Source: Coriaria nepalensis
Taxonomy: Eukaryota; Streptophyta; Magnoliopsida; Cucurbitales; Coriariaceae
Direction of reading: 5' to 3'
DNA length: 64,000 bases
NCBI GenBank assembly: GCA_027186245.1
Contig: CP114482.1
Coordinates: 18,557,209-18,621,208, forward strand
Positions 13,541-24,373 of the stretch are shown piece by piece. How positions within the stretch are numbered: the stretch's first letter is position 1; every line of letters begins with the position of its first letter. Made by a program: the position numbers and the translations under genes. The notes beneath the pieces were generated by a model. That model was not told the DNA's origin. It made no database searches and worked only from the letters and a program-made list of their open reading frames with translations.

Positions 13541-14892
13541 TCATCTCAATGAGTCTTTGAGACTCATTAATTCATTTGAAAGCAAATAAAACGAATTCTA
13601 TTTTCATACTTCGAACCCGATTGTCGTACATAAGTTGCTAATGATCATTTTCGGGCAAGTATTCATTTGTTTTATTTGAGATTCATGTCAATGAGTCTCT
13701 TCAAGTCTCTAATTCATTTGAGATTCGAACGAAATCTTTTTTTGCACTTCAAACACTACTTTCGCGTATCACATTCTAATGATCTTTTTAGCACAAGTAT
13801 GCATTTGTTTTATCTTAAAATGATGTCACTGAGTCTTTTCAAGACAACAAATAATTTCGAAGCCATTGGAGCGAATACTATTTTTGCATTTCAAACACGA
13901 CTATCGCGCATAGCTTGCATATGATTTTGTGAAGGGAAAGCTTGCATATGATTTTTTGAAAGCAAGTATAAATTTGTTTTATCTCATAGTCATCATCTTA
14001 ATGACTCTTTGAAAGTCACTAATTCATTTGAAAGCAATTAAAATGAATTATATTTTCGCACTTCGAACCCGACTTTCATACATAACTTGCTAATGATCAT
14101 TTAAGGGCATGTATGCGTCTGTTTTATTTGAGAATCATGTCAATGAGTCTTTTCAAGTTACTAATTCATTTGAAAGAAATTCGGACAAATTTTATTTTCG
14201 CACTTCAAACACTACTTTCGCAAATCACTTGCTAATGATCTTTTTAAGACAAGTATGCATTTGTTTTATCTTATATTCTTGTTAATGAGTCTTTTCAAGA
14301 CAATAAATCATTTGGAAGACATTGCAACGAATATTATTTTCACATTTCAATCACAACTTTTACGCATAGCTTGCATATGATCTTTTGAAGGAAAGTATGA
14401 ATTTGTTTAATCTTAGACTCATCATCTCAATGAGTATTTCAAAGTCATTAATTCTTTTGAAAGAAAATAAAACGAATTTATTTTCGCACTTGGAACCCGA
14501 CTTTCATACAAAACTTGCTAATGATCATTTTAGGGCAAGTATTCATTTGTTTTATTTGAGATTCATCTCAATGAGTCTTTTCAAGTCTCTAATTCATTTG
14601 AAAGAAATTCCAACGAATTCTTTTTTTGCACTCCAAACACTACTTTCGCGTATCACATTCTAATGATCTTTTTAAGACAAGTATGCATTTCTTTTATCTT
14701 ATATTGATGTCAATGAGTCTTTTCAAGACAATAAATAATTTGGAAGCCATTGGAGCGAATACTATTTTCGCATTTTAAACACGACCTTCGCGCATATCTT
14801 GCATATGATTTTTTGAAGGGAAGTATGAATTTGTTTAATCTTAGAGTCATCATCTCAATGAGTCTTTGAAACTCATTAATTCATTTGAAAGC
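13541..14892 (+). repeat. 429-bp trimers between local duplications
   Basis: About three trimers with several small indels, including a shortened segment near 13,720 (catttgagattcgaac) and the 27-bp internal duplication at 13,912. Otherwise ordinary A-B-C order and no other sequence. Confidence 0.8.
13912..13965 (+). repeat. 27-bp tandem microduplication inside a B monomer
   Basis: The segment starting agcttgcatatgattttgtg (13,912-13,938) is repeated at once as agcttgcatatgattttttg (13,939-13,965), lengthening this B monomer by 27 bp. The two copies differ at three positions (t for g at 13,956; agc for ggg-type differences near 13,961-13,963). No other monomer I read has this insertion. Confidence 0.85.
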
Positions 14893-15934
14893 AAATAAAA
14901 CGAATTCTATTTTCGTACTTCGAACCCGACTGTCGTACATAAGTTGCTAATGATCATTTTAGGGCAAGTATTCATTTGTTTGATTGGAGATTCATGTCAA
15001 TGAGTCTCTTTAAGTCTCTAATTCATTTGAAAGAAATTCGAACGAATTCTATTTTTGCACTTCAAACACTACTTTCACGCATCACATTCTAATGATCTTT
15101 TTAAGACAACTATGCATTTGTTTTATCTTATATTCATGTCAATGAGCCTTTTCAAGACAATAAATAATTTAGAAGGCATTAGAGTGAATACTATTTTCGC
15201 ATTTCAAACACGACTATCACGCGTAGCTTGCATTTTATTTTTTGAAGGCAAGTATAATTTTGTTTTATCTTAGAGTCATCATCTCAATGACTCTTTGAAA
15301 GTCACTAATTCATTTGAAAGCAATTAAAATGAATTCTATTTTCCCACTTCGAACCTGACTTTCATACATAACTTGATAATAATTATTTAAGGGCAAAAAT
15401 GCATTTGTTTTGTTTGAGAATCATGTCAATCAATCGTTTCAAGTCTCTAATTGATTTGAAAGCAATTCGAACGAATTCTATTTTTGCACTTCAAACACTA
15501 CTTTAACGAATCACTTGCTAATGATCTTTTTAAGACAAGTATGCATTTGTTTTATCTTATATTCATGTCAATGAGTCTTTTCAAGACAATAAATCATTTG
15601 GTAGCCATTGGAGCAAATACTATTTATGCACTTCAAACACGACTATCGGGCATAGCTTGCATATGATTTTTAGAAGGCAAGTATGAATTAGTTTAATCTT
15701 AGAGTCATCATCTCAATGAGTCTTTGAAACTCATTAATTCATTCAAAAGCAAATAAAACGAATTCTATTTTTGTACTTCGAACCCAACTGTCATACATAA
15801 GTTGGTAATGATCATTTTAGGGCAAGTATTCATTTGTTTTATTTGAGATTCATGTCAGTGAGTCTTTTCAAGTCTCTAATTCATTTGAAAGAATATCGAA
15901 CGAATTCTATTTTTGCACTTCAAACACTACTTTC
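14893..15934 (+). repeat. 1.04-kb segmental duplication, copy 2
   Basis: Near-identical partner of 4,158-5,198 in the same orientation. Its left flank is ordinary trimer sequence (cattaattcatttgaaagc), unlike the hybrid monomer flanking copy 1. After about 15,934 this copy continues with gcgcatcacattctaat, whereas copy 1 continues with gcgcatcacttgctgat. The flanks disagree while the interior agrees, which fits a conversion tract or a duplicated segment. Confidence 0.85.
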
Positions 15935-16650
15935 GCGCATCACATTCTAATTATCTTTTTAAGACAAGTATGCATTTTTTTTATCTTATGTTGATGTCAA
16001 TGTGTCTTTTCAAGACAATGAATAATTTGGAAGCCATTGGAGGGAATACTATTTTCGCATTTCAAACACGACTATCGCACATTGCTTCCAACCCGACTTT
16101 CGTACATAACTTGCTAATGATCATTTAAGGGCAAGTATGCATTTCTTTAATTGAGAATCATGTCAATGAGTCTTTTCACCTCTCTAATTCATTTAAAAGG
16201 AATTCTAACAAATTCTATTCTGGCACTTCAAACACTATTTTCGCGAATCACTTGCTAGTGATCTTTTTAAGACAAATATGCATTTGTTTTATCTTATATT
16301 CATGTTAATGAGTCTTTCCAAGACAATAAATCATCTGGAAGCCATTGGAGCGAATATTATTTTCGCATTTCAAACACGACTTTTGCGTATATCTTGCATA
16401 TGATTTTTTGAAGGGAAGTATGAATTTGTTTAATCTTAGAGTCATCATCTCAATGAGTCTTTGAAACTCATTAATTCATTTGAAAGCAAATAAAACGAAT
16501 TCTATTTTCGTACTTCGAACCCGACTGTCGTACATAAGTTGCTAATGCTCATTTTAGGGCAAGTATTCATTTGTTTTATTTGAGATTCATGTCAATGAGT
16601 CTTTTCAAGTCTCTAATTCATTTGAAAAAATTCGAACGAATTCTATTTTT
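15935..16650 (+). repeat. Terminal trimers of left arm with a B/C hybrid
   Basis: A monomer at about 15,915 is followed by a B start at 16,057. After about 33 bp (…cacattgcttcc) it jumps to the aacccgactttcg of a C monomer at about 16,090. The next A starts at 16,223, so B plus C take 166 bp instead of 287, with about 121 bp lost. One further trimer follows before the inversion point. Confidence 0.83.
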
Positions 16651-16766
16651 GCAGTTCAAACACGACTTTCGCACATCAGATTCTAATGATCTTTTTAAGA
16701 CAAGTATGCATTTTTTTTATCTTATGTTGATGTCAATGAGTCTTTTCAAGACAATAAATAATTTGG
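16651..16766 (+). repeat. Truncated final A monomer of the left arm
   Basis: Starts as gcagttcaaacacgac at 16,651 and runs normally to caataaataatttgg. A standard A would go on with aagccattgg and end near 16,792. Here the + orientation stops at about 16,766 and the following bases match the family only on the opposite strand. Confidence 0.88.
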
Positions 16767-17066
16767 GTTGTTCACAAAACTCGTGTTTAAAGTGCAAAAC
16801 AGAATTTGTTCGAAATCACCATCATATGACTTATTGGCTTGGGGTGACTCATTGACATAATTTTAAGGTGAAACCAAGGCACACGTGTCCCCTAAAGGTC
16901 ATTAGCATGTTGTGCACGAAACACGTATATAAAGTGCAAAAGTAGAATTTGTTCTAATCACAATCATAAGATGTACTTGCTTGAGGTGACTCATGAAAAT
17001 GATTTTAAGGTGAAACAAATGACTACTTGCTCTAAAATGATCATTAGCAAGTTATGTACGAAAGTC
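16767..17066 (-). repeat. Inversion point with two diverged monomers, D1 and D2
   Basis: From about 16,770 the sequence aligns in reverse orientation (ttcacaaaactcgtg against the usual ttcacaaaagtagtg). Two divergent monomers follow at exact 142-bp spacing: D1 about 16,783-16,924 and D2 about 16,925-17,066. Both share ggtgactca and ttttaaggtgaaac, and both lack the usual tcaaatgaattagtga segment. The last ~50 bp of D2 (from about 17,013, gaaacaaatgactacttg) is a standard C', so divergence fades to the right. I infer relic or edge monomers that escaped homogenisation. Confidence 0.85.
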
Positions 17067-18612
17067 GGGTTCGAAGTGCGAAAATAGAATTCATTTTAAT
17101 TGCTTCCAAATGAATTAGAGACTTTCAAAGAGACATTGAGATGATGACTCTAAGATTAAACAAATTCATACTTGCATCAAAAAATCATATGCAAGCTATG
17201 CGCGAAAGTCATGTTTAAAATGCGAAAATAGCATTCCCTCCAATGGTTCTAAATAATTTATTTTCTTGAAAAAACTCATTGACATGAATATAAGACAAAA
17301 CAAATCAATACTTGTCTTAAAAAGATCATTAGCACGTGATGCGCGAATGTGGTGGTGTTTGAAGTGGAAAAATAGAATTCGTTCGAATTGTTTTCAAATG
17401 AATTAGTCACTTTCAAAGAGACATTGAGATGATGAGTCTAAGATTAAACAAATTCATACTTGCCTTCAAAAAATCATAACCAAGCCAGCGCGAAAGTCAT
17501 GTTTGAAATGCGAAAACAGTATTCGCTCCAATGGGTTCGAAATAATTTATTTTCTTGAAAAAACTCATTGCCATGAATATAACATAAAACAAATGCATAC
17601 TTGTCTTAAAAAGATCATTAACAAGTGATTCACAAAAGTAGTGTTTGAAGTGCAAAAATAGAATTCGTTCGAATTGCTTTCAAATGAATTAGTGACTTGA
17701 AAAGACTCATTGACATGAATCTCAAAGGAAACAAATCACTACTTGCCCTAAAATGATCATTAGCAAGTTATGTACGAAAGTCGGGTTTGAAGTGTGGAAA
17801 TAGAATTCATTTTAATTGCTTTCAAATGAATTAGTGACTTTCGTAGAGACATTGAGATGATGACTCTAAGATTAAACAAATTCATACTTGCCTTCAAAAA
17901 ATCATAACCAAGCTATGCACGAAAGTCATGTTTGAAATGCGAAAATAGTGTTCGCTCCAATGGGTTCAAAATAATTTATTTTCTTAAAAAAACTCATTGC
18001 CATGAATATAACATAAAACAAATGCATACTTGTCTTAAAAAGATCATTAACAAGTGATTCACAAAAGTAGTGTTTGAAGTGGAAAAATAGAATTCGTTCG
18101 GATTGCTTTCAAATGAATTAGTAACTTGAAAAGACTCATTGACATGAATCTCAAATGAAACAAATGACTACTTGCCCTAAAATGATCATTAGCAAGTTAT
18201 GTACGAAAGTCGTGTTCGAAGTGCGAAAATAGAATTCATTTTCATCGCTTTTAAATGAATTAGTGACTTTCAAAGAGACATTGAGATGATGACTCTAAGA
18301 TTAAACAAATTCATACTTGCCTTAAAAAAATCATAACCAAGCTATGCGCGAAAGTCATGTTTGAAATGCAAAAATAGTATTCGCTTCAATGGCTTCTAAA
18401 TAATTTATTTTCTTGACAAAACACATTGACATGAATATAAGATAAAACAAATCAAAACTTGTCTTAAAAAGATCATTAGCACGTGATGCGCGAATGTGGG
18501 GGTGTTTGAAGTGGAAAAACAGAAATCGTTCGAATTGCTTTCAAATGAATTAGTGAATTGAAAAGACTCACTGACATGAATCTCAAATGAAACAAATGAC
18601 TACTTTCCCTAA

Positions 18613-18622
18613 AATGATCATT
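18613..18622. other. Representative 10-bp palindrome AATGATCATT in C monomers
   Basis: A perfect 10-bp palindrome, centred on GATC, found in most C monomers of both arms. A monomers of the right arm keep only the GATC core (aagatcatt). It is one of the best conserved stretches of the family. A protein-binding role is possible but unsupported. Confidence 0.65.
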
Positions 18623-18664
18623 AGCAAGTTATGTACGAAAGTCCGGTTTGAAGTACGAAAATAG

Positions 18665-18693
18665 AATTCATTTTAATTGCTTTCAAATGAATT
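18665..18693. other. Representative 9-bp dyad symmetry in C monomers
   Basis: AATTCATTT at 18,665-18,673 and its exact reverse complement AAATGAATT at 18,685-18,693 flank an 11-base spacer. The same arrangement recurs in most C monomers of both arms (tgaattc…catttgaa in the left arm). The matching place in A monomers of the right arm instead has a tighter dyad, AATTCG-TT-CGAATT. Whether these form hairpins or matter for chromatin is not shown by sequence. Confidence 0.7.
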
Positions 18694-19775
18694 AGTGACT
18701 TTCAAAGAGACATTGAGATGATGACTCTATGATTAAACAAATTCATACTTGCCTTTAAAAACTCATAACCAAGCTATGCGCGAAAGTCATGTTTGAAATG
18801 CAAAAATAGTATTCGCTTCAATGGCTTCTAAATAATTTATTTTCTTGAAAAAACACATTGACATGAATATAAGATAAAACAAATCAATACTTGTCTTAAA
18901 AAGATCATTAGCACGTGATGCGCGAATGTGGGGGTGTTTGAAGTGGAAAAACAGAATTCGTTCAAATTGCTTTCAAATGAATTAGTGAGTTGAAAAGACT
19001 CACTGACTGAATCTCAAATGAAACAACTGACTACTTGCCCTAAAATGATCCTTAGCAAGTTATGTACGAAAGTCGGGTTCGAAGTACGAAAATAGAATTC
19101 ATTTTAATTGCTTTCAAATGAATTAGTGACTTTCAAAGAGACATTGAGATGATGACTCTAAGATTAAACAAATTCATACTTGCCTTCAAAAAATCATAAC
19201 CAAGCTATGCGCAAAAGTCATGTTTGAAATGCGAAAATAGTATTCGCATCATTGGGTTCGACATAATTTATTTTCTTGAAAAAACACATTGCCTGAATAT
19301 AACATAAAATAAATGTATACTTGTCTTAAAAAGATCATTAACAAGTGATTCACAAAAGTAGTGTTTGAAGTGGAAAAATAGAATTCGTTCGAATTGCTTT
19401 CAAATGAATTAGTGAGTTGAAAAGACTCATTGACATGAATCTCAAATGAAACAAATGACTGCTTGCCCTAAAATGATCATTAGCAAGTTCTATACGAAAG
19501 TCGGGTTCGAAGTGCGAAAATAGAATTCATTTTAATTGCTTTCAAATGAATTAGTGACTTTCAAAGAGACATTGAGATGATGACTCTAAGATTAAACAAA
19601 TTCATACTTGCCCTCAAAAAATCATATGCAAGATATGAGCGAAAGTCATGTTTGACATGTGAAAATAGTATTCGCTCCAATGGCTTCTAAATAATTTATT
19701 TTCTTGACAAAACTCATTGACATGAATATAAGATAAAACAATTCAATACTTGTCTTAAAAAGATCATTAACATGT

Positions 19776-21932
19776 GATGCGCGAATGTGGTGGTGTTTGA
19801 AGTGGAAAAATAGAATTCGTTCAAATTGTTTTCAAATGAATTAGTGACTTTCAAAGAGACATTGAGATGATGACTCTAAGATTAAACAAATTCATACTTG
19901 CCTTCAAAAAATCATAACAAAGCTATGCGCGAAAGTCATGTTTGAAATGCGAAAATAGTATTCGCTCCAATGGGTTCCAAATAATTTAGTTTCTTGAAAA
20001 AACTCTTTGCCATGAATATAACATAAAACAAATGCATACTTGTCTTAAAAAGATGATTAACAAGTGATTCACAAAAGTAGTGTTTGAACTGGAAAAATAG
20101 AATTCGTTCGAATTGCTTTCAATTGAATTAGTGAGTTGAAAAGACTCATTGACATGAATCTCAAATGAAACAAATGACTACTTGCCCTAAAATGATCATT
20201 AGCAAGTTATGTACGAAAGTCGGGTTCGAAGTGCGAAAATAGAATTCATTTTACTTGCTTTCAAATGAATTAGTGACTTTCAAAGAGACATTGAGATGAT
20301 GACTATAAGATTAAACAAATTCATACTTGCCTTTAAAAAATCATAGGCAAGCTATGTGCGAAAGTCATGTTTGACATGTGAAAATAGTATTCGCTCCAAT
20401 GGCTTCTAAATTATTTATTTTCTTGAAAAATCTCATTGACATGAATATAAAATAAAACAAATCAATACTTGTCTTAAAAAGATCATTAACACGTGATGCG
20501 CGAATGTGGTGGTGTTTGAAGTGGAAAAATAGAATTCGTTCGAATTGTTTTCAAATGAATTAGTGACTTTCAAAGAGACATTGAGATGATGACTCTAAGA
20601 TTAAACAAATTCATACTTGCCTTCAAAAAATCATAACAAAGCTATGCGCCAAAGTCATGTTTGAAATGCGAAAATAGTATTCGCTCCAATGGGTTCCAAA
20701 TAATTTAGTTTCTTGAAAAAACTCTTTGCCATGAATATAACATAAAAAAAGTGCATACTTGTCTTAAAACGATCATTAACAAGTGATTCACAAAAGTAGT
20801 GTTTGAAGTGGAAAAATAGAATTCGTTCGAATTGCTTTCAAATGAATTAGTGAGTTGAAAAGACTCATTGACATGAATCTCAAATGAAACAAATGACTGC
20901 TTGCCCTAAAATGATCATTAGCAAGATATGTACGAAAGTCGGGTACGAAGTGCGAAAATAGAATTCATTTTAATTGCTTTCAAATGAATTAATGACTTTC
21001 AAAGAGACATTGAGATGATGACTCTAAGATTAAACAAATTCATACTTGCCTTCAAAAAATCATATGCAAGCTATGTGCGAAAGTCATGTTTGACATGTGA
21101 AAATAGTATTCGCTCCAATGGCTTCTAAATAATTTATTTTCTTGACAAAACTCATTGACATGAATATAAGATAAAACAAATCAATACTTGTCTTAAAAAG
21201 ATCATTAACATGTGATGCGCGAATGTGGGGGTGTTTGAAGTGGAAAAATAGAATTCGTTCGAATTGTTTTCAAATGAATTAGTGACTTTCAAAGAGACAT
21301 TGAGATGACGACTCTAAGATTAAACAAATTCATACTTGCCTTCAAAAAATCATAACCAAGCTATGCGCGAAAGTCATGTTTGAAATGCAAAAATAGTATT
21401 CGCTCCAATAGGTTCTAAATAATTTAGTTTCTTGAAAAAACTCTTTGCCATGAATATAACATAAAACAAATGCATACTTGTCTTAAAAAGGTCATTAACA
21501 AGTGATTCACAAAAGTAGTGTTTGAAGTGGAAAAATAGAATTCGTTCGAATTGCTTTCAAATGAATTAGTGAGTTGAAAAGACTCATTGACATGAATCTC
21601 AAATGAAACAAATGACTGCTTGCCCTAAAATGATCATTAGCCAGTTATGTATGAAAGTCAGGTTCGAAGTGCAAAAATAGAATTCAGTTTAATTGCTTTC
21701 AAATGAATTAGTGACTTTCGAAGAGACATTGAGATGATGACTCTAAGATTAAACAAATTCATACTTGCCTTCAAAAAATCGTATGCAAGCTATGTGCGAA
21801 AGTCATGTTTGACATGTGAAAATAGTATTCGATCCAATGGCTTCTAAATAATTTATTTTCTTGAAAAAACTCATTGACATGAATATAAGATAAAACGAAT
21901 CAATACTTGTCTTAAAAAGATCATTAACATGT
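19776..21932 (-). repeat. 719-bp five-monomer higher-order repeat, three copies
   Basis: The A2' landmark gatgcgcgaatgtgg occurs at 19,776, 20,495, 21,214 and 21,933, exactly 719 bp apart each time. On the + strand the unit is A2'-B1'-A1'-C'-B2', 145+145+142+142+145 = 719. After A2' the usual C' is absent: ttttcaaatgaattagtgac runs straight into tttcaaagagacattgag of a B'. The missing piece equals one C monomer, with the join inside a motif shared by both monomer ends. Confidence 0.9.
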
Positions 21933-23654
21933 GATGCGCGAATGTGGGGGTGTTTGAGGTGGAAAAATAGAATTCGTTCGAATTGTTTTCAAATGAATTA
22001 GTGACTTTCAAAGAGACATTGACATGATGACTCTAAGATTAAACAAATTCATACTTGCCTTAAAAAATTCATAACCAAGCTATGCGCGAAAGTCATGTTT
22101 GCAATGTGAAAATAGTATTCGCTCAAATGGGTTCCAAATAATTTAATTTCTTGAAAAAACTCGTTACCATGAATATAAGATAAAACAAATCAATACTTGT
22201 CTTAAAAAGATCCTTAACAAGTGATTCACAAAAGTAGTGTTTGAAGTGGAAAAATAGAATTCGTTCGAATTGCTTTCAAATGAATTAGTGAGTTGAAAAG
22301 ACTCATTGACATGAATCTCAAATGAAACAAATGACTGCTTGCCCTAAGATGATCTTTAGCAAGTTATCTAAGAAAGTCGGGTTCGAAGTGCGAAAATAGA
22401 ATTCATTTTAATTGCTTTCAAATGAATTAGTGAGTTGAAAAGACTCATTGACATGAATCTCAAATGAAACAAATGATGGCTTGCCCTAAAATGATCATTA
22501 GCAAGTTATGTATGAAAGTCGGGTTCGAAGTGCGAAAATAGAATTCAGTTTAATTGCTTTCAAATGAATTAGTGACTTTCGAAGAGACATTGAGATGATG
22601 ACTCTAAGATTAAACAAATTCATACTTGCCTTCAAAAAATCATATGCAAGCTATGTGCGAAAGTCATGTTTGACATGTGAAAATAGTATTCGATCCAATG
22701 GCTTCTAAATAATTTATTTTCTTGAAAAAACTCATTGACATGAATATAAGATAAAACGAATCAATACTTGTCTTAAAAAGATCATTAACATGTGATGCGC
22801 GAATGTGGGGGTGTTTGAGGTGGAAAAATAGAATTCGTTCGAATTGTTTTCAAATGAATTAGTGACTTTCAAAGAGACATTGAGATGATGACTCTAAGAT
22901 TAAACAAATTCATACTTGCCTTAAAAAAATCATAACCAAGCTATGCGCGAAAGTCATGTTTGCAATGCGAAAATAGTATTCGCTCAAATGGGTTCCAAAT
23001 AATTTAATTTCTTGAAAAAACTCGTTACCATGAATATAAGATAAAACAAATGCATACTTGTCTTAAAAAGATCCTTAACAAGTGATTCACAAAAGTAGTG
23101 TTTGAAGTGGAAAAATAGAATTCGTTCGAATTGCTTTCAAATGAATTAGTGAGTTGAAAAGACTCATTGACATGAATCTCAAATGAAACAAATGATTGCT
23201 TGCCCTAAGATGATCTTTAGCAAGTTATCTATGAAAGTCGGGTTCGAAGTGCGAAAATAGAATTCATTTTGATTGCTTTTAAATGAATTAGTGAGTTGAA
23301 AAGACTCATTGACATGAATCTCAAATGAAACAAATGACTGCTTGCCCTAAAATGATCATTAGCAAGTTATGTATGAAAGTCGGGTTCGAAGTGCGAGAAT
23401 AGAATTCATTTTAATTGCTTTCAAATGAATTAGTGACTTTCGAAGAGACATTGAGATGGTGACTCTAAGATTAAACAAATTCATACTTGCCTTCAAAAAA
23501 TCATATGCAAGCTATGTGCGAAAGTCATGTTTGACATGTGAAAATAGTATTCGCTCCTATGGCTTCTAAATAATTTATTTTCTTGAAAAAACTCATTGAC
23601 ATGAATATAAGATATAACAAATCAATACTTGTCTTAAAAAGATCATTAACATGT
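21933..23654 (-). repeat. 861-bp six-monomer derivative with doubled C', two copies
   Basis: A2' landmarks at 21,933, 22,794 and 23,655 are 861 bp apart. Each unit is the 719-bp form plus a second C' in tandem (719+142). The doubled C' is visible near 22,370-22,520 and 23,230-23,380, where tagtgagttgaaaagactc follows aattcattttaattg or aattcattttgattg rather than the expected B' start. The copies share private changes such as gccctaagatgatctttagc and ggtggaaaaatag. Confidence 0.87.
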
Positions 23655-24373
23655 GATGCGCGAATGTGGTGGTGTTTGAAGTGGAAAAAAAGAATTCGTT
23701 CGAATTGTTTTCAAATCAATTAGTGACATTCAAAGAGACATTGAGATGATGACTCTAAGATTAAAAAAATTCATACTTGCCTTCAAAAAATCATAACCAA
23801 GCTATGCGCGAAAGTCATGTTTGCAATGCCAAAATAGTATTCGCTCCAATGGGTTCCAAATAATTTTGTTTTTTGAAAAAACTCATTGCCATGAATATAA
23901 CATAAAACAAATGCATACTTGTCTTAAAAAGATCATTAACAAGTGATTCACAAAAGTTGTGTTTGAAGTGGAAATATAGAATTCGTTCGAATGGCTTTCA
24001 AATGAATTAGTGAGTTGAAAAGACTCATTCACATGAATCTCAAACGATACAAATGACTACTTGCCCTAAAATGATCATTAGCAAGTTATGTACGAAAGTC
24101 GGGTTCGAAGTGTGAAAGTAGAATTGATTTTAATTGTTTTCAAGTGAATTAGTGACTTTCAAAGAGACATTGAGATGATGACTCTAAGATTAAACAAATT
24201 CATACTTGCCTTCAAAAAATCATATGCAAGCTATGTGCGAAAGTCATGTTTGACATGCGAAAACAGTATTCGCTCCAATGGCTTCTAAATAATTTATTTT
24301 CTTGAAGAAACTCATTGACATGAATATAAAATAAAACAAATCAATACTTGTCTTAAAAAGATCATTACCACGT
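23655..24373 (-). repeat. Single 719-bp five-monomer unit
   Basis: Interval between A2' landmarks at 23,655 and 24,374 is 719 bp, the basic five-monomer form without the extra C'. It lies between the 861-bp and 1,146-bp blocks. Confidence 0.82.

Larger units (their letters stand above)
1..16766 (+). repeat. Left arm of satellite array, A-B-C order on + strand
   Basis: The trimer runs A-B-C left to right. A-monomer starts are seen at 289, 718, 1,150, 1,445, 1,874, 2,303, 2,732, 3,161, 3,590, 4,019, 4,321, 4,750 and so on, mostly 429 bp apart. Units differ from each other at many positions, visibly more than in the right arm, which suggests older or less frequently homogenised sequence. The arm carries three hybrid monomers, an 858-bp higher-order block and a dispersed 1.04-kb duplication. 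It ends inside an A monomer at the inversion point. Confidence 0.95.
17067..19775 (-). repeat. Mixed units with A2/B2 variants; retained six-monomer form
   Basis: Two variant monomers appear: B2' (tgcaagctatg, ggcttctaaat) and A2' (gatgcgcgaatgtgg plus a 3-bp insertion, 145 bp). A2' landmarks lie at 17,338, 18,485 and 18,917, then 19,776. The first interval (1,147 bp) lacks the C' after A2'. At 18,485 and 18,917 the C' after A2' is present (aattagtgaattgaaaag, aattagtgagttgaaaag), so B2'-A2'-C' makes a 432-bp trimer. The 859-bp interval to 19,776 is B2'-A2'-C'-B1'-A1'-C', the likely parent of the 719-bp unit. Confidence 0.78.

Noticed and set aside
287..16855. Recurrent + strand open frames of 60-94 codons, one per trimer, with similar products (for example 4,319-4,537, 4,748-4,930, 15,055-15,273)
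   Set aside because: They repeat at the satellite period and span A/B joints with no domain of their own. The two checked base by base (4,319, 15,055) begin at TTG, not ATG. The frame persists only because 429 is divisible by three. No promoter, splice or codon-use signal was seen.
16767..17066. Transposon or foreign insertion at the inversion point
   Set aside because: The divergent sequence keeps the 142-bp register and aligns throughout to reversed monomers. No terminal inverted repeats, target-site duplication or coding frame is seen.
17052..17070. Possible CENP-B box in C monomers (tgtacgaaagtcggg)
   Set aside because: Against the core TTCG-NNNN-A-NN-CGGG, the A and CGGG positions match but TTCG is replaced by TGTA, leaving six of nine fixed positions. 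This is too weak to call, although it recurs in every standard C'.
16500..17300. Long perfect palindrome or hairpin at the inversion
   Set aside because: The arms on each side are related but diverged, and the diverged D monomers lie between them, so there is no extended perfect inverted repeat.
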